From NCBI GenBank assembly GCA_009691925.1, contig SIAG01000173.1:1-8386 (forward strand): a stretch of DNA of 8,386 nt, given 5' to 3'. Below are positions 1-6,598 of this stretch, one piece after another (position 1 is the first letter of the stretch; every line of letters starts with the position of its first letter). The position numbers were made by a program, and so were the translations under genes. The notes beneath the pieces were generated by a model that saw only the letters and a program-made list of their open reading frames with translations, had not been told where the DNA came from and did no database searches. Source of the stretch: Planctomycetaceae bacterium (GTDB lineage Bacteria > Planctomycetota > Planctomycetia > Pirellulales > UBA1268).

Positions 1-612
1 GCCGCGCTCCTCAAGGGCTTCGAGCGGGTGATCGTCGAGACCCATCCCAGGCTTGTCGATGCGTCACTCGAGGCTTTCGCCGGGGGGCTGACCGGGCGGC
101 TGGAGGTGGCGCTGGGCCTGGAAACGACCGACCCTCGTTTCCTTCCCTGGCTCAACAAGCAGATGACGACCGCAGACTTTTCCGCGGCCGCCGTCAGGCT
201 CCGGGCGGCCGGCATCGACGCGCGGGCCTTCGTCCTGCTCGGGCTGCCGGGGGTCGACGAGCGTGAGTCGGTCGCCGGGGCGATCATCACCGCGCGGTTT
301 GCGGCCGCGGCCGGGTGTCGCCATGTCTGTCTCATTCCCACGCGCCCGGGCAATGGCCATCTTGACGAGCTCGCCGCCGGCGGACGCTTCGTCCCGGTTT
401 CGGCGGCGGCTGCCGAGGCGGCGCTGGCCGGGGCGATCGCCACCGTTCCCGCGGCCTGTCTGGTGACGCTCGATCGGTGGGATTGGGATCGGATGACCGG
501 GCACTGCGACGTCTGTCGGGCCCCCAGGCGTGACCGGATCGGCATCATGAATCGGGATCGCGGAATCCTCCCTCCGTTGAGTTCGCCGTGTGGCTGCCCC
601 GATGACGTATGA
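1..612 (+). CDS. radical SAM family protein, C-terminal part (5' end outside window)
   Basis: The reading frame is open from base 1 and stops with TGA at 610-612, so only the last 203 residues are present. The SAM/[4Fe-4S] CxxxCxxC motif must lie upstream and is not seen. What remains looks like the back half of a radical SAM barrel: a strand with VIVETHPRLV (residues 10-19), then LEVALGLETTD, LNKQMTTADF, a RAFVLLGLPGVDE segment and LIPTRPGNG. The GLET...LNK...F pattern and the ETHP motif recall the RaSEA/TIGR01210-like group and related bacterial radical SAM proteins of unknown substrate; this is from memory. The C-terminal tail carries four cysteines, C169-x2-C172 and C197-x-C199, which could bind zinc or an auxiliary iron-sulfur cluster. 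An internal GTG at 28 is probably not the start, because similarity continues upstream of it. The gene overlaps the next one by 11 bp. Radical SAM assignment is fairly sure; the reaction is unknown. Confidence 0.8.
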   Translation, partial: AALLKGFERVIVETHPRLVDASLEAFAGGLTGRLEVALGLETTDPRFLPWLNKQMTTADFSAAAVRLRAAGIDARAFVLLGLPGVDERESVAGAIITARFAAAAGCRHVCLIPTRPGNGHLDELAAGGRFVPVSAAAAEAALAGAIATVPAACLVTLDRWDWDRMTGHCDVCRAPRRDRIGIMNRDRGILPPLSSPCGCPDDV

Positions 613-2083
613 CACGATCATCCTCGGAAGCAGTTTTTCCGGCAGCCTGCTGGGGTGGATCCTCGCGGCGCGGGGGATGCGAGTCCTCGTCGTCGATCGA
701 GGGAGCCATCCGCGCTTTGCGATCGGCGAGTCGAGCACGCCGGCGGCCGACCTGATCCTCGCCGAGCTAGCAGCCCGGCACTGCTTGCCGGAGCTCGCCC
801 CCCTGGCCCGGTGGGGATCGTGGCAGGCGCGCTATCCCGACCTGGGATGTGGAAAAAAACGTGGGTTTTCCTATTTCCACCATCGGCCGGGGGAGCCGTT
901 TTGCGACACCCCCGACCACGCCGCCTCGCTCCTTGTCGCCGCCAGCGCTACCGATGCCGGGAGCGACACGCACTGGCTGCGGGCCGATGTCGATGCGTTC
1001 CTGTGCGAACGTTCCGCCCGCGCCGGCGCGATCGTGCGGGAAGGGTGCGCGGTCGTGGCGATCGAGCGCCAGGAGCACTGCTGGAAGGTGCGCTTCGCCG
1101 CGGCGGTCGGGGATGGCGTCGGACCGGAGGAGCAGGCCAGCGCCCCGTTCCTCGTCGATGCCACGGGTGGGGGCGGAGCCTCGGCAGCGGCCCTCGGGAT
1201 CAAAAGCCTCGACGACACGCTCCACACGCGCTGTGGCGCTCTCTTCGGCCATTTCGCAGGCGTCGGCTCGTGGGATCGGCTCCAGGAAATGGCCGGCAAT
1301 CGTTCCACGACGTCCCCCTTCCGGTCAGATGACGCGGCCCAGCATCACTGCCTCGATGGCGGATGGATGTGGATCCTGCGGTTCCGCGACGATCTCGCGA
1401 GCGTCGGCGTCGTGCAGCCAACCGGCGTCTGTCAGGGGTGGGCGGCAGGGGGGACCGGTGCGCTCGAAGGCGTGTGGCGGCAATTCCTGGCGACGTATCC
1501 CTCGTTGGCCGACCTCCTCTCGGCCAGCCGACCGGTGCGCCCGTTGGGGCTGATCCCGAGGATCAGCCGGCTCTGGTCGCGGGCCTCCGGGGAGGGCTTT
1601 GCAATGCTCCCCACGACGGCCGGGTTCGTCGACCCGCTCCACAGCACCGGCATCGCGCACGCCCTCTCGGGGGTCGAGCGCCTCGCTGATCTGCTCCTCG
1701 CCGAGTCGTTTGACGAGGTCGGCTGGGAGGCCTACGGCGCTGCGGTGATCGACGAGGTCGCGTGGATCGATCTCCTCGTCAGCACCTGCTATGCGGTCCT
1801 CCCCGACTTCGATCGTTTCCGGCTGGCAAGCACGCTCTTCTTCCTCGCCACGGTCGCGGCGGAACGAGGGTATGGACGGGGAGAAACGACCACCTCGCAG
1901 GGATTCCTCGCCGCCCGCAACAGGCCGCTTCGGGCGGCCCTCTCCGCGGCGCGGGCGGAGCTGCTCGCCGGCGGCGAGGCGACTGCGGAGCGGCTTCGCG
2001 ACCTCCTGGCCCCCTTCGATCCGGTTGGCCTTCTCGACCCGGCGGCCCGGCACCGTTTTGCCCACACCGCCGTAGACAAATGA
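602..2083 (+). CDS. FAD-dependent oxidoreductase, tryptophan-halogenase/geranylgeranyl-reductase superfamily
   Basis: A cytoplasmic flavoprotein of 493 residues, close to the usual length for flavin-dependent halogenases and related monooxygenases. The N-terminal Rossmann motif is GSSFSG (9-14), a variant of GxGxxG, with an acidic D32 ending strand 2 and the family hallmark GESSTP (42-47). LVDATGG (184-190) is the second FAD-contact motif. GFVDPLHSTG (341-350) matches the GFVDPLxSxG motif of this superfamily. Where halogenases have WxWxIP this protein has WMWILRF (255-261), so the IP is missing; K85-K86 lie in the region where halogenases carry a catalytic lysine. Chlorination is therefore unproven, and oxidation, reduction or hydroxylation of a carrier-bound or lipid-like substrate is equally possible. 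I chose ATG 602; GTG 590 would add four residues. No Shine-Dalgarno site precedes either, consistent with translational coupling to the overlapping radical SAM gene. Confidence 0.85.
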   Translation: MTYDTIILGSSFSGSLLGWILAARGMRVLVVDRGSHPRFAIGESSTPAADLILAELAARHCLPELAPLARWGSWQARYPDLGCGKKRGFSYFHHRPGEPFCDTPDHAASLLVAASATDAGSDTHWLRADVDAFLCERSARAGAIVREGCAVVAIERQEHCWKVRFAAAVGDGVGPEEQASAPFLVDATGGGGASAAALGIKSLDDTLHTRCGALFGHFAGVGSWDRLQEMAGNRSTTSPFRSDDAAQHHCLDGGWMWILRFRDDLASVGVVQPTGVCQGWAAGGTGALEGVWRQFLATYPSLADLLSASRPVRPLGLIPRISRLWSRASGEGFAMLPTTAGFVDPLHSTGIAHALSGVERLADLLLAESFDEVGWEAYGAAVIDEVAWIDLLVSTCYAVLPDFDRFRLASTLFFLATVAAERGYGRGETTTSQGFLAARNRPLRAALSAARAELLAGGEATAERLRDLLAPFDPVGLLDPAARHRFAHTAVDK

Positions 2084-2417
2084 CTGTGGTCGGAGGCCGG
2101 GGCTTTTGTCTCCGCTGCTCCACCGCCTAGGCTCTCGAAGCAACAGACGGACAGGCTACGGGGAGGGAGAAGGAATCGCCATGGTCGGGAAGAAGCAGTC
2201 GTCGGGACGGAGCAGACCCCGGCGCGCGGACGCGGAAGCAGCATCCGGGCGTCGCCGACGGCCGCAGCGTAACGCCGGCGGCTCGAAGGAGGCGACTCCA
2301 GCCCGGATTCAATCCTGGGTCGACGACCCGGCGTCACCATGGGGGCTGATGGAGCGGCCGGGTCCCGTACTGTCGCAGCCTCCGCTGGTTGTCGCAGCGT
2401 CAGAGGTCGCCGGGCCG
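2084..2417. other. convergent intergenic region
   Basis: This 334-bp stretch separates two genes that point at each other, so transcript ends for both are expected here. No strong intrinsic terminator (GC stem followed by a T run) is visible. The nearest candidates are a weak 5-bp stem, CGGAG 2091-2095 with CTCCG 2110-2114, and the 8-bp inverted repeat at 2342-2425. A direct repeat TGTCGCAGC occurs at 2371-2379 and 2390-2398. An ORF start with a good ribosome-binding site at 2181 is listed separately. I see no tRNA-like structure or mobile-element end. Confidence 0.6.
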
Positions 2418-3197
2418 TCAGCCCCAGATCCTCTCGTGGATCTGCCGGTAGTGCCTGGGATCGGAGGGGAAGAGCGATCGCTCTCTCGGCTTGTCACAGA
2501 TCCCCGCCTGGAAGCGGCGCTTGGGGAACACCGGAAGCTCCATCCCCGTCACCTGGCGGACGCCGCGGGCCACGATGTCGCCTTTGAGCGCGTAGAGCCG
2601 GCCGTGGTCCCAGTCGGTGAGCTCGATGAAGGGGACCCCCTCGGCAACCTCGATCACGTTGGGGAGCGCGTAGGGGCTGAAGCCGCGGAAGCCGAGCGTG
2701 GCGGCGGGGGCGTAGCTGCGAACATGGCCGCGACTCTGGCCGCCGGAGTAGGTCAGCGAGTGCTTGATGGCATTCACTCCCCAGCCCTCGTGGTAGAGGA
2801 GCGGGTTGTTGAGGACGCTGCGGATCGTGAGCTCCGGATCGTCCTCGATCGGGTAGCTCTTGAGGTTCTCGTCGCCGCCGTCGCCGTCGACAAGCCAGAT
2901 CCAGTCGGGATACCGGCGGCGGATCCCGCGGCACAGCGCCAGCCCGGCGGCAGCGGCCTGGACGTCGAGCGGTTTGTAGTCCTCGATCGCGCGGATCGTC
3001 GCCTCGAGGTCGAGCTCGTCGGCCGCGATCTCCACCACCTCATGGAGATAGTCGAGCCGGGTTCGGGCCAGGAAGTCGCGGGCCTGGGCGAGATCGCTCC
3101 CCGAATCGGCCACCGACAGGGTGAAGGCCTTGAGCCGCTGCGGCGCCTCCCCGCGCGACAGAAGCAGATGGTGGAGGACGAGGAGCACGCTCCCTGA
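2181..3197 (+). other. candidate ORF with good ribosome-binding site, running antisense into the ligase gene (doubtful)
   Basis: ATG 2181 is preceded by GAGAAGGA (2167-2174) with a 6-nt spacer, the best Shine-Dalgarno match in the left half of the window. The first 79 codons lie in otherwise non-coding DNA and encode an Arg/Lys-rich, probably disordered segment beginning MVGKKQSSGRSRPRR, followed by WVDDPASPWGLMERPGP. From 2418 the frame continues as the antisense shadow of the asparagine-synthetase-like gene, where long open frames are expected in GC-rich DNA. The 79-codon part may therefore be the start of a real gene that has lost its 3' end, or chance. I recognise no family. Listed so that the start signal is not lost; full-length expression is unlikely. 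Confidence 0.12.
2342..2425. repeat. 8-bp perfect inverted repeat overlapping the ligase stop codon
   Basis: GGGGCTGA at 2342-2349 is the exact reverse complement of TCAGCCCC at 2418-2425. The right arm contains the stop codon of the minus-strand ligase gene (TGA read from 2420 to 2418). The 68-nt interior has further partly complementary GC blocks next to the arms (CGGCCGGG near 2355 and CGCCGGGCCG near 2410), so a longer imperfect hairpin could form. Its position between convergent genes suits a bidirectional transcript end, but there is no T run, and an 8-bp match can arise by chance in GC-rich DNA. Confidence 0.3.
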
Positions 3198-3746
3198 ATC
3201 GATGCCGCCGGAGAACAGGACACCGAGCGGTTCGCTCAGGTCGACGCGGTCGAGCCAGGCGGCGAGCGCCTCCTGGAGGGCCCCGATGTAGCGTTTGCCG
3301 ATCTGGTCGAGGTCGGAGCCCCAGCGGTTGCGCTCGGGGGTGAAAAATCGGCGGCAGACGGGATTCGGGTCGGGGCAGCCGACGAGGGCCAATTCCATGA
3401 GGTGATGCGCCGGCACCATCCGGGTGTAGGAGGGATGGAATTGGTCGGCGAGCCCTTCGGCCTCGAGCCAGGTGTGAATCACGTCGATCCGGTCGGCGAC
3501 GACGAGCACTGGCCCGGCGGCCTTCTTGGCGATGAAGTAGCGGAGCGGGCGGCCGAGTGAGCGCGCCATGCGGATCTGTTTGCCGTCGCGGTGGACCAGC
3601 GCGAAGTGACCGTCGATCCCGCGGACCTGCGAAGGATCACCGGAGCCGACGCGGGCGAGGGCTTCGTCGCGGGTCATGTTGAGGATGATGTCGGCGGCCG
3701 GATCGAGGAGGTCGACGAGCCGTTCGATCGGGGCCTGATGGATCAT
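2418..3746 (-). CDS. asparagine-synthetase-like ATP-dependent ligase lacking the glutaminase cysteine
   Basis: A cytoplasmic protein of 442 residues. The synthetase half is clear: the PP-loop SGGIDS (179-184) binds ATP pyrophosphate, GDGGDE (288-293) matches the GxGxDE motif of asparagine synthetases, and KRRFQAG (409-415) matches the C-terminal KxxxQxG motif. In glutamine-dependent AsnB the protein starts Met-Cys, with cysteine as the glutaminase nucleophile. Here the start is MIHQAPIERL, and only the later part of the Ntn domain remains (GHFALVHRDG 46-55, then RSLGRPLRYF 62-71). The PP-loop sits roughly 50 residues earlier than in typical AsnB. The enzyme should thus adenylate a carboxylate and use ammonia, an amine or an internal nucleophile, as beta-lactam synthetases and lasso cyclases do; the substrate is unknown. 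The start is supported by AGGAG (3754-3758) with a 7-nt spacer. It stands alone, convergent with the flavoprotein and divergent from the PHP pair. Confidence 0.85.
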   Translation of the reverse strand: MIHQAPIERLVDLLDPAADIILNMTRDEALARVGSGDPSQVRGIDGHFALVHRDGKQIRMARSLGRPLRYFIAKKAAGPVLVVADRIDVIHTWLEAEGLADQFHPSYTRMVPAHHLMELALVGCPDPNPVCRRFFTPERNRWGSDLDQIGKRYIGALQEALAAWLDRVDLSEPLGVLFSGGIDSGSVLLVLHHLLLSRGEAPQRLKAFTLSVADSGSDLAQARDFLARTRLDYLHEVVEIAADELDLEATIRAIEDYKPLDVQAAAAGLALCRGIRRRYPDWIWLVDGDGGDENLKSYPIEDDPELTIRSVLNNPLLYHEGWGVNAIKHSLTYSGGQSRGHVRSYAPAATLGFRGFSPYALPNVIEVAEGVPFIELTDWDHGRLYALKGDIVARGVRQVTGMELPVFPKRRFQAGICDKPRERSLFPSDPRHYRQIHERIWG

Positions 3747-3753
3747 GGTCTTG

Positions 3754-3758
3754 CTCCT
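3754..3758 (-). promoter_or_regulatory. ribosome-binding site of the asparagine-synthetase-like gene
   Basis: On the minus strand this reads AGGAG, seven bases before the ATG at 3746-3744. It fixes the start and argues that the short N-terminus without a Met-Cys is genuine. Confidence 0.6.
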
Positions 3759-3787
3759 GCGGTGGGCGGGGTCGGACCGGAGCCACC

Positions 3788-3793
3788 ATTGTA
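3788..3793 (-). promoter_or_regulatory. possible -10 element for the asparagine-synthetase-like gene
   Basis: The minus strand reads TACAAT, one mismatch from TATAAT, about 42 bases before the start codon in otherwise GC-rich DNA. No convincing -35 box lies 15-18 bases upstream of it, so this is only a candidate. Confidence 0.22.
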
Positions 3794-3873
3794 ACGGAAG
3801 GGGTGGCGGGGGCCCTCACCGACGGGGTAGCCTGACGGGGATCGATGACGGAGAAGTATGCCAGGGATCGACG

Positions 3874-3878
3874 AAGGA
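3874..3878 (+). promoter_or_regulatory. ribosome-binding site deciding the start of the first PHP gene
   Basis: AAGGA lies eight bases before ATG 3887. The earlier in-frame ATG at 3845 has only GGGGA three bases ahead of it. The 14 codons between the two ATGs include AGG, CGA, CGA, AGG and ACA, unlike the GC-ending codons that dominate the rest of the gene, which also favours 3887. Confidence 0.45.
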
Positions 3879-3886
3879 CACGGCCG

Positions 3887-6598
3887 ATGTTGTTGGCAGC
3901 ATGTCGGCTGGTTCTGGGCGCGGGCCTGGCCCTGGGCTGTGTCGTCGGGTGCTCGACTGCCGCCGCCCATCCGCCGGAGTTGCACCGGGCCCGGATGGCG
4001 CTGCGCGGGGAGGTCGAGCGGGAGCCGACGGAGGCCGATCGGCAGGCGGCCTGGTTCGCGCTGGAGTTTTTCACGACGTTTGTCGGCCGGGTCGGCAGCC
4101 CGCTTGCGGATCAGGTTGTGGCACAGTCGATCGATGAGCACCGTTTCGCCACAAAGTCTCCCGGTGCCCGCGGGCTTGCCGAGCTCGAGAAGCGACGCGG
4201 CGAGCTCATGGTCGGGCTCCGGGCGCAGCATGGGGCGCTTCGTGTCACGTGGGATGGCGCGAGGCTGGCCGCCGAGGAGCCGCTGCCGCCGCTCGACCGG
4301 GCCCGCGGGATGAATCGGCACCTGATCGTGGAACTTACCCATACGGCCGTGGCCCCTGCCCGGCTAGCCGTCGGCGTGTCGGGGCACGTGATCCAGGCAG
4401 AGCCCTGGACGGTGCTCCCCGGCCGGACGCAGCCGTTTCTCGTCGTCCTCTCTGGCGACGCCGATGCGCGTGTCGGGGCGCGGCTCGAAGTGAAGGAGGA
4501 GGGAGCCGTGGCCGTCGCGACCCTGCCGCTTCCCTTCCGCGTCGTCGAGCCGGTGCACGTGCTCATCCGGGTCGTCGATGGCGAGACTGGTCAGCCGGTC
4601 GCGGCTCGCGTTCGTGCCATCGGCGGCGACGGCACCTGCCGTCACGCCGGGCCGTTCGCCGGTGATCCGACGTTCACGGCCAAGCCGATCCTTGGATTGC
4701 CGTTGCCTCGGTTTTCTCGGCTCCCCTTCTTCTATTGCGATGCCAGCACCGAGATCGCACTTCCGCCCGGAGAGTGTCGCATCGAGGTGGAGCGCGGATT
4801 TGAACACTCGATCGTCACCGACGTGCGGTCGCTCGAGCCGGGGGAGAGCCGCGCAGTGACGCTCACCGTGCCGCGGATCATCGACGCCGCCGCCGAGGGC
4901 TGGATCAGTGGTGACACGCATGTCCATTGGGTGACCAATGCCTGGAATGTCGATCTGCCCCTCGAGGCTCTGGGGGTCGTGCAGCGGGCCGAGGATCTCC
5001 GCGTCGTCAACAATCTCACACTTCTCCACCGCACCGCCAGCGACGCCTTCGTGAAGCCGTCGCAGGCGCCGGTCGGCCCGGTCGCGGGCTTGTGCCAGAA
5101 TGGCTACCACGTCGAGATGGCGGAGGAATACCGCAACGAAAATCTCTACGGCCATCTCTGCTTTCTGAATCTTCGCTGGCTCGTGATGCCGATCGGCACC
5201 GGGCCGGGGATCGCCGGTGACGACTCGATCGATTGGCCGCACAACCGCCCGGCGATCGAGGAGGCACGGAGTCAGGGGGGGATCTCGATCGAGGCCCACG
5301 GCACCGGTGGCAATCATGAGTCCCCCCTCAACGTCATCCACGGGCTCACCGATTCGTTCGATCAGCTCGGGCCGGCTGACTTCGAGCGATTCCTCGACTG
5401 CGGCTTCCGGATCCCGCTCACCAACGGCAGCGATCATCCGGCCAGGGTTGTCGGCGCCGCCCGGGCCTACGTGCGGATCGACGGTGACTTCAGCTACGAG
5501 AAATGGATCGACGGCATTCGCCGCGGGCGGACGTTCACCACCTCCGGTCCGCTGTTGTTTCTCGACGTCGATGGGCACACGCCCGGCGACTCGATCGCCA
5601 GGGATCCGGACGACCGCGTGACCGTGCGGGTGCGGGCCGTGTCGCGCGAGCCGCTCGGTGTCGTGCAAGTCGTCTCCAATGGCGTGGTGATCGCGGAGGA
5701 GACCACCGAGGAGACGACGGCGGAGCTGGCGGTCGATCTGTCGGTGGGGGAAAGCCGATGGATCGTCGCCCGGGCCAGCCGCGGGGGGGGATTCAATTGC
5801 ATCGAGCGCGCGGGCATCGCCCACACCAGCGCTGTGCAGGTCGTCGTCGAGGGGCGGGGAGTGTTCCGGCCGGAGGCAGCGCGGGACTGGATCGTGCGGA
5901 TGCGGGCCCACATCCGTGACATCGAGCTCAAGGGCCGATTTGCCACCGCCGGGCAGCGGAACGAGGCGGTGGCCTATGTCGAGGAGGGCATTGGTCGCTA
6001 CGAGCGGCTGATTGCCAGACGGGCGGCCCTCGCCGCCAGCACCGTCGACGAGACCCGCGACCATCTGCTCCTGACCCTCGATCAGCTCCTTCCCCGCCCC
6101 GATGCGCGAGCGCTGGAGCCCCTGCTCGCCGCCGCCGAGTCAAGCGATAGCCTGGCCGCGGCCGTTGAGCCGTTGGTGGTGCTGCGGGTCGACGTCAATC
6201 CGGAGTCGCGCGTGAAACTGGCTGCAGTCAGCCCGCTTCCGGAGCTCGTCGTCGATCGCACCTACCGCTGCCTTCTCGAGGTTCAAAATGCCGCCCGGAT
6301 CCGCGCGCCGCTGCGAATCGCGGCCACCGATCGCTCGGTGAATCTGCCCCGGCCGGCGCTGTTTTGCGCGGTCGGCCTCATCGATGGAATTGCATCGTCG
6401 TCGTTCCTCTCCGGAGCGGAACGCGAATGGAAAATCATCGAGATTCGCCTCCTCGAGGAGGGGCGGAGGGAGGTGCATCTCGAGGCCGACGTCGGCCAAG
6501 GAACGCAGGACCTCGGCTTCCGGGCGGCGGCGGATCTGTTGCTCAAGGGCGTGCCGGCCCGCCGTCTGTCCGGCTCAGAAAAAAGTGGTGTGCGATGA
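3887..6598 (+). CDS. CehA/McbA family PHP-domain metallohydrolase, probable lipoprotein
   Basis: 903 residues from ATG 3887; ATG 3845 would add an Arg-rich 14 residues and remains possible. The N-terminus (MLLAACRLVLGAGLALG, then VVGC) looks like a lipoprotein signal with Cys22 as lipidation site, so the protein should face the periplasm or outside. Domain order: a region of unknown fold (about 30-220), a carboxypeptidase-regulatory-like beta domain (222-330), a PHP-type metal site, an Ig-like segment (570-660), a helical linker (665-730) and a C-terminal domain (about 727-885) shared with the next protein. Likely metal ligands are H345 and H347 in GDTHVHW, E414 and H423, H471 in EAHG, and D516-H517 in NGSDHP. 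GRTFTTSGPLL (from 548) is a CehA-family signature. CehA and McbA are carbamate hydrolases; the natural substrate of this branch is unknown. The stop overlaps the next start by 4 nt. Confidence 0.85.
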   Translation: MLLAACRLVLGAGLALGCVVGCSTAAAHPPELHRARMALRGEVEREPTEADRQAAWFALEFFTTFVGRVGSPLADQVVAQSIDEHRFATKSPGARGLAELEKRRGELMVGLRAQHGALRVTWDGARLAAEEPLPPLDRARGMNRHLIVELTHTAVAPARLAVGVSGHVIQAEPWTVLPGRTQPFLVVLSGDADARVGARLEVKEEGAVAVATLPLPFRVVEPVHVLIRVVDGETGQPVAARVRAIGGDGTCRHAGPFAGDPTFTAKPILGLPLPRFSRLPFFYCDASTEIALPPGECRIEVERGFEHSIVTDVRSLEPGESRAVTLTVPRIIDAAAEGWISGDTHVHWVTNAWNVDLPLEALGVVQRAEDLRVVNNLTLLHRTASDAFVKPSQAPVGPVAGLCQNGYHVEMAEEYRNENLYGHLCFLNLRWLVMPIGTGPGIAGDDSIDWPHNRPAIEEARSQGGISIEAHGTGGNHESPLNVIHGLTDSFDQLGPADFERFLDCGFRIPLTNGSDHPARVVGAARAYVRIDGDFSYEKWIDGIRRGRTFTTSGPLLFLDVDGHTPGDSIARDPDDRVTVRVRAVSREPLGVVQVVSNGVVIAEETTEETTAELAVDLSVGESRWIVARASRGGGFNCIERAGIAHTSAVQVVVEGRGVFRPEAARDWIVRMRAHIRDIELKGRFATAGQRNEAVAYVEEGIGRYERLIARRAALAASTVDETRDHLLLTLDQLLPRPDARALEPLLAAAESSDSLAAAVEPLVVLRVDVNPESRVKLAAVSPLPELVVDRTYRCLLEVQNAARIRAPLRIAATDRSVNLPRPALFCAVGLIDGIASSSFLSGAEREWKIIEIRLLEEGRREVHLEADVGQGTQDLGFRAAADLLLKGVPARRLSGSEKSGVR

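Noticed and set aside
433..440. GCGATCGC octamer resembling the cyanobacterial HIP1 repeat
   Set aside because: I noticed only this one clear copy, inside a coding sequence; HIP1 would need high density, and the gene content is not cyanobacterial.
64..738. Long minus-strand open frame (224 codons) opposite the radical SAM gene
   Set aside because: Composition is Arg/Pro/Gly-rich with no recognisable motif; it is the antisense shadow of the plus-strand gene, which has clear family motifs.
2091..2114. Possible intrinsic terminator after the flavoprotein gene
   Set aside because: The stem is only 5 bp (CGGAG/CTCCG) with a 14-nt loop and no T run after it.
2418..3197. Continuation of the ATG 2181 frame across the ligase gene as a real protein
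   Set aside because: This part is antisense to a gene with intact PP-loop and ligase motifs, and its Val/Glu/Arg/Asp-rich composition is what the reverse complement of such a gene gives.
5686..5730. Short repetitive stretch coding EETTEETTAE
   Set aside because: Two imperfect copies of a four-residue unit inside a beta-rich region; too short to be a meaningful repeat.
4364..6064. 566-codon minus-strand open frame
   Set aside because: It lies entirely opposite the first PHP gene, whose metal-site motifs are in frame throughout. The minus frame encodes low-complexity Arg/Asp/His/Pro-rich sequence typical of antisense frames in GC-rich DNA.
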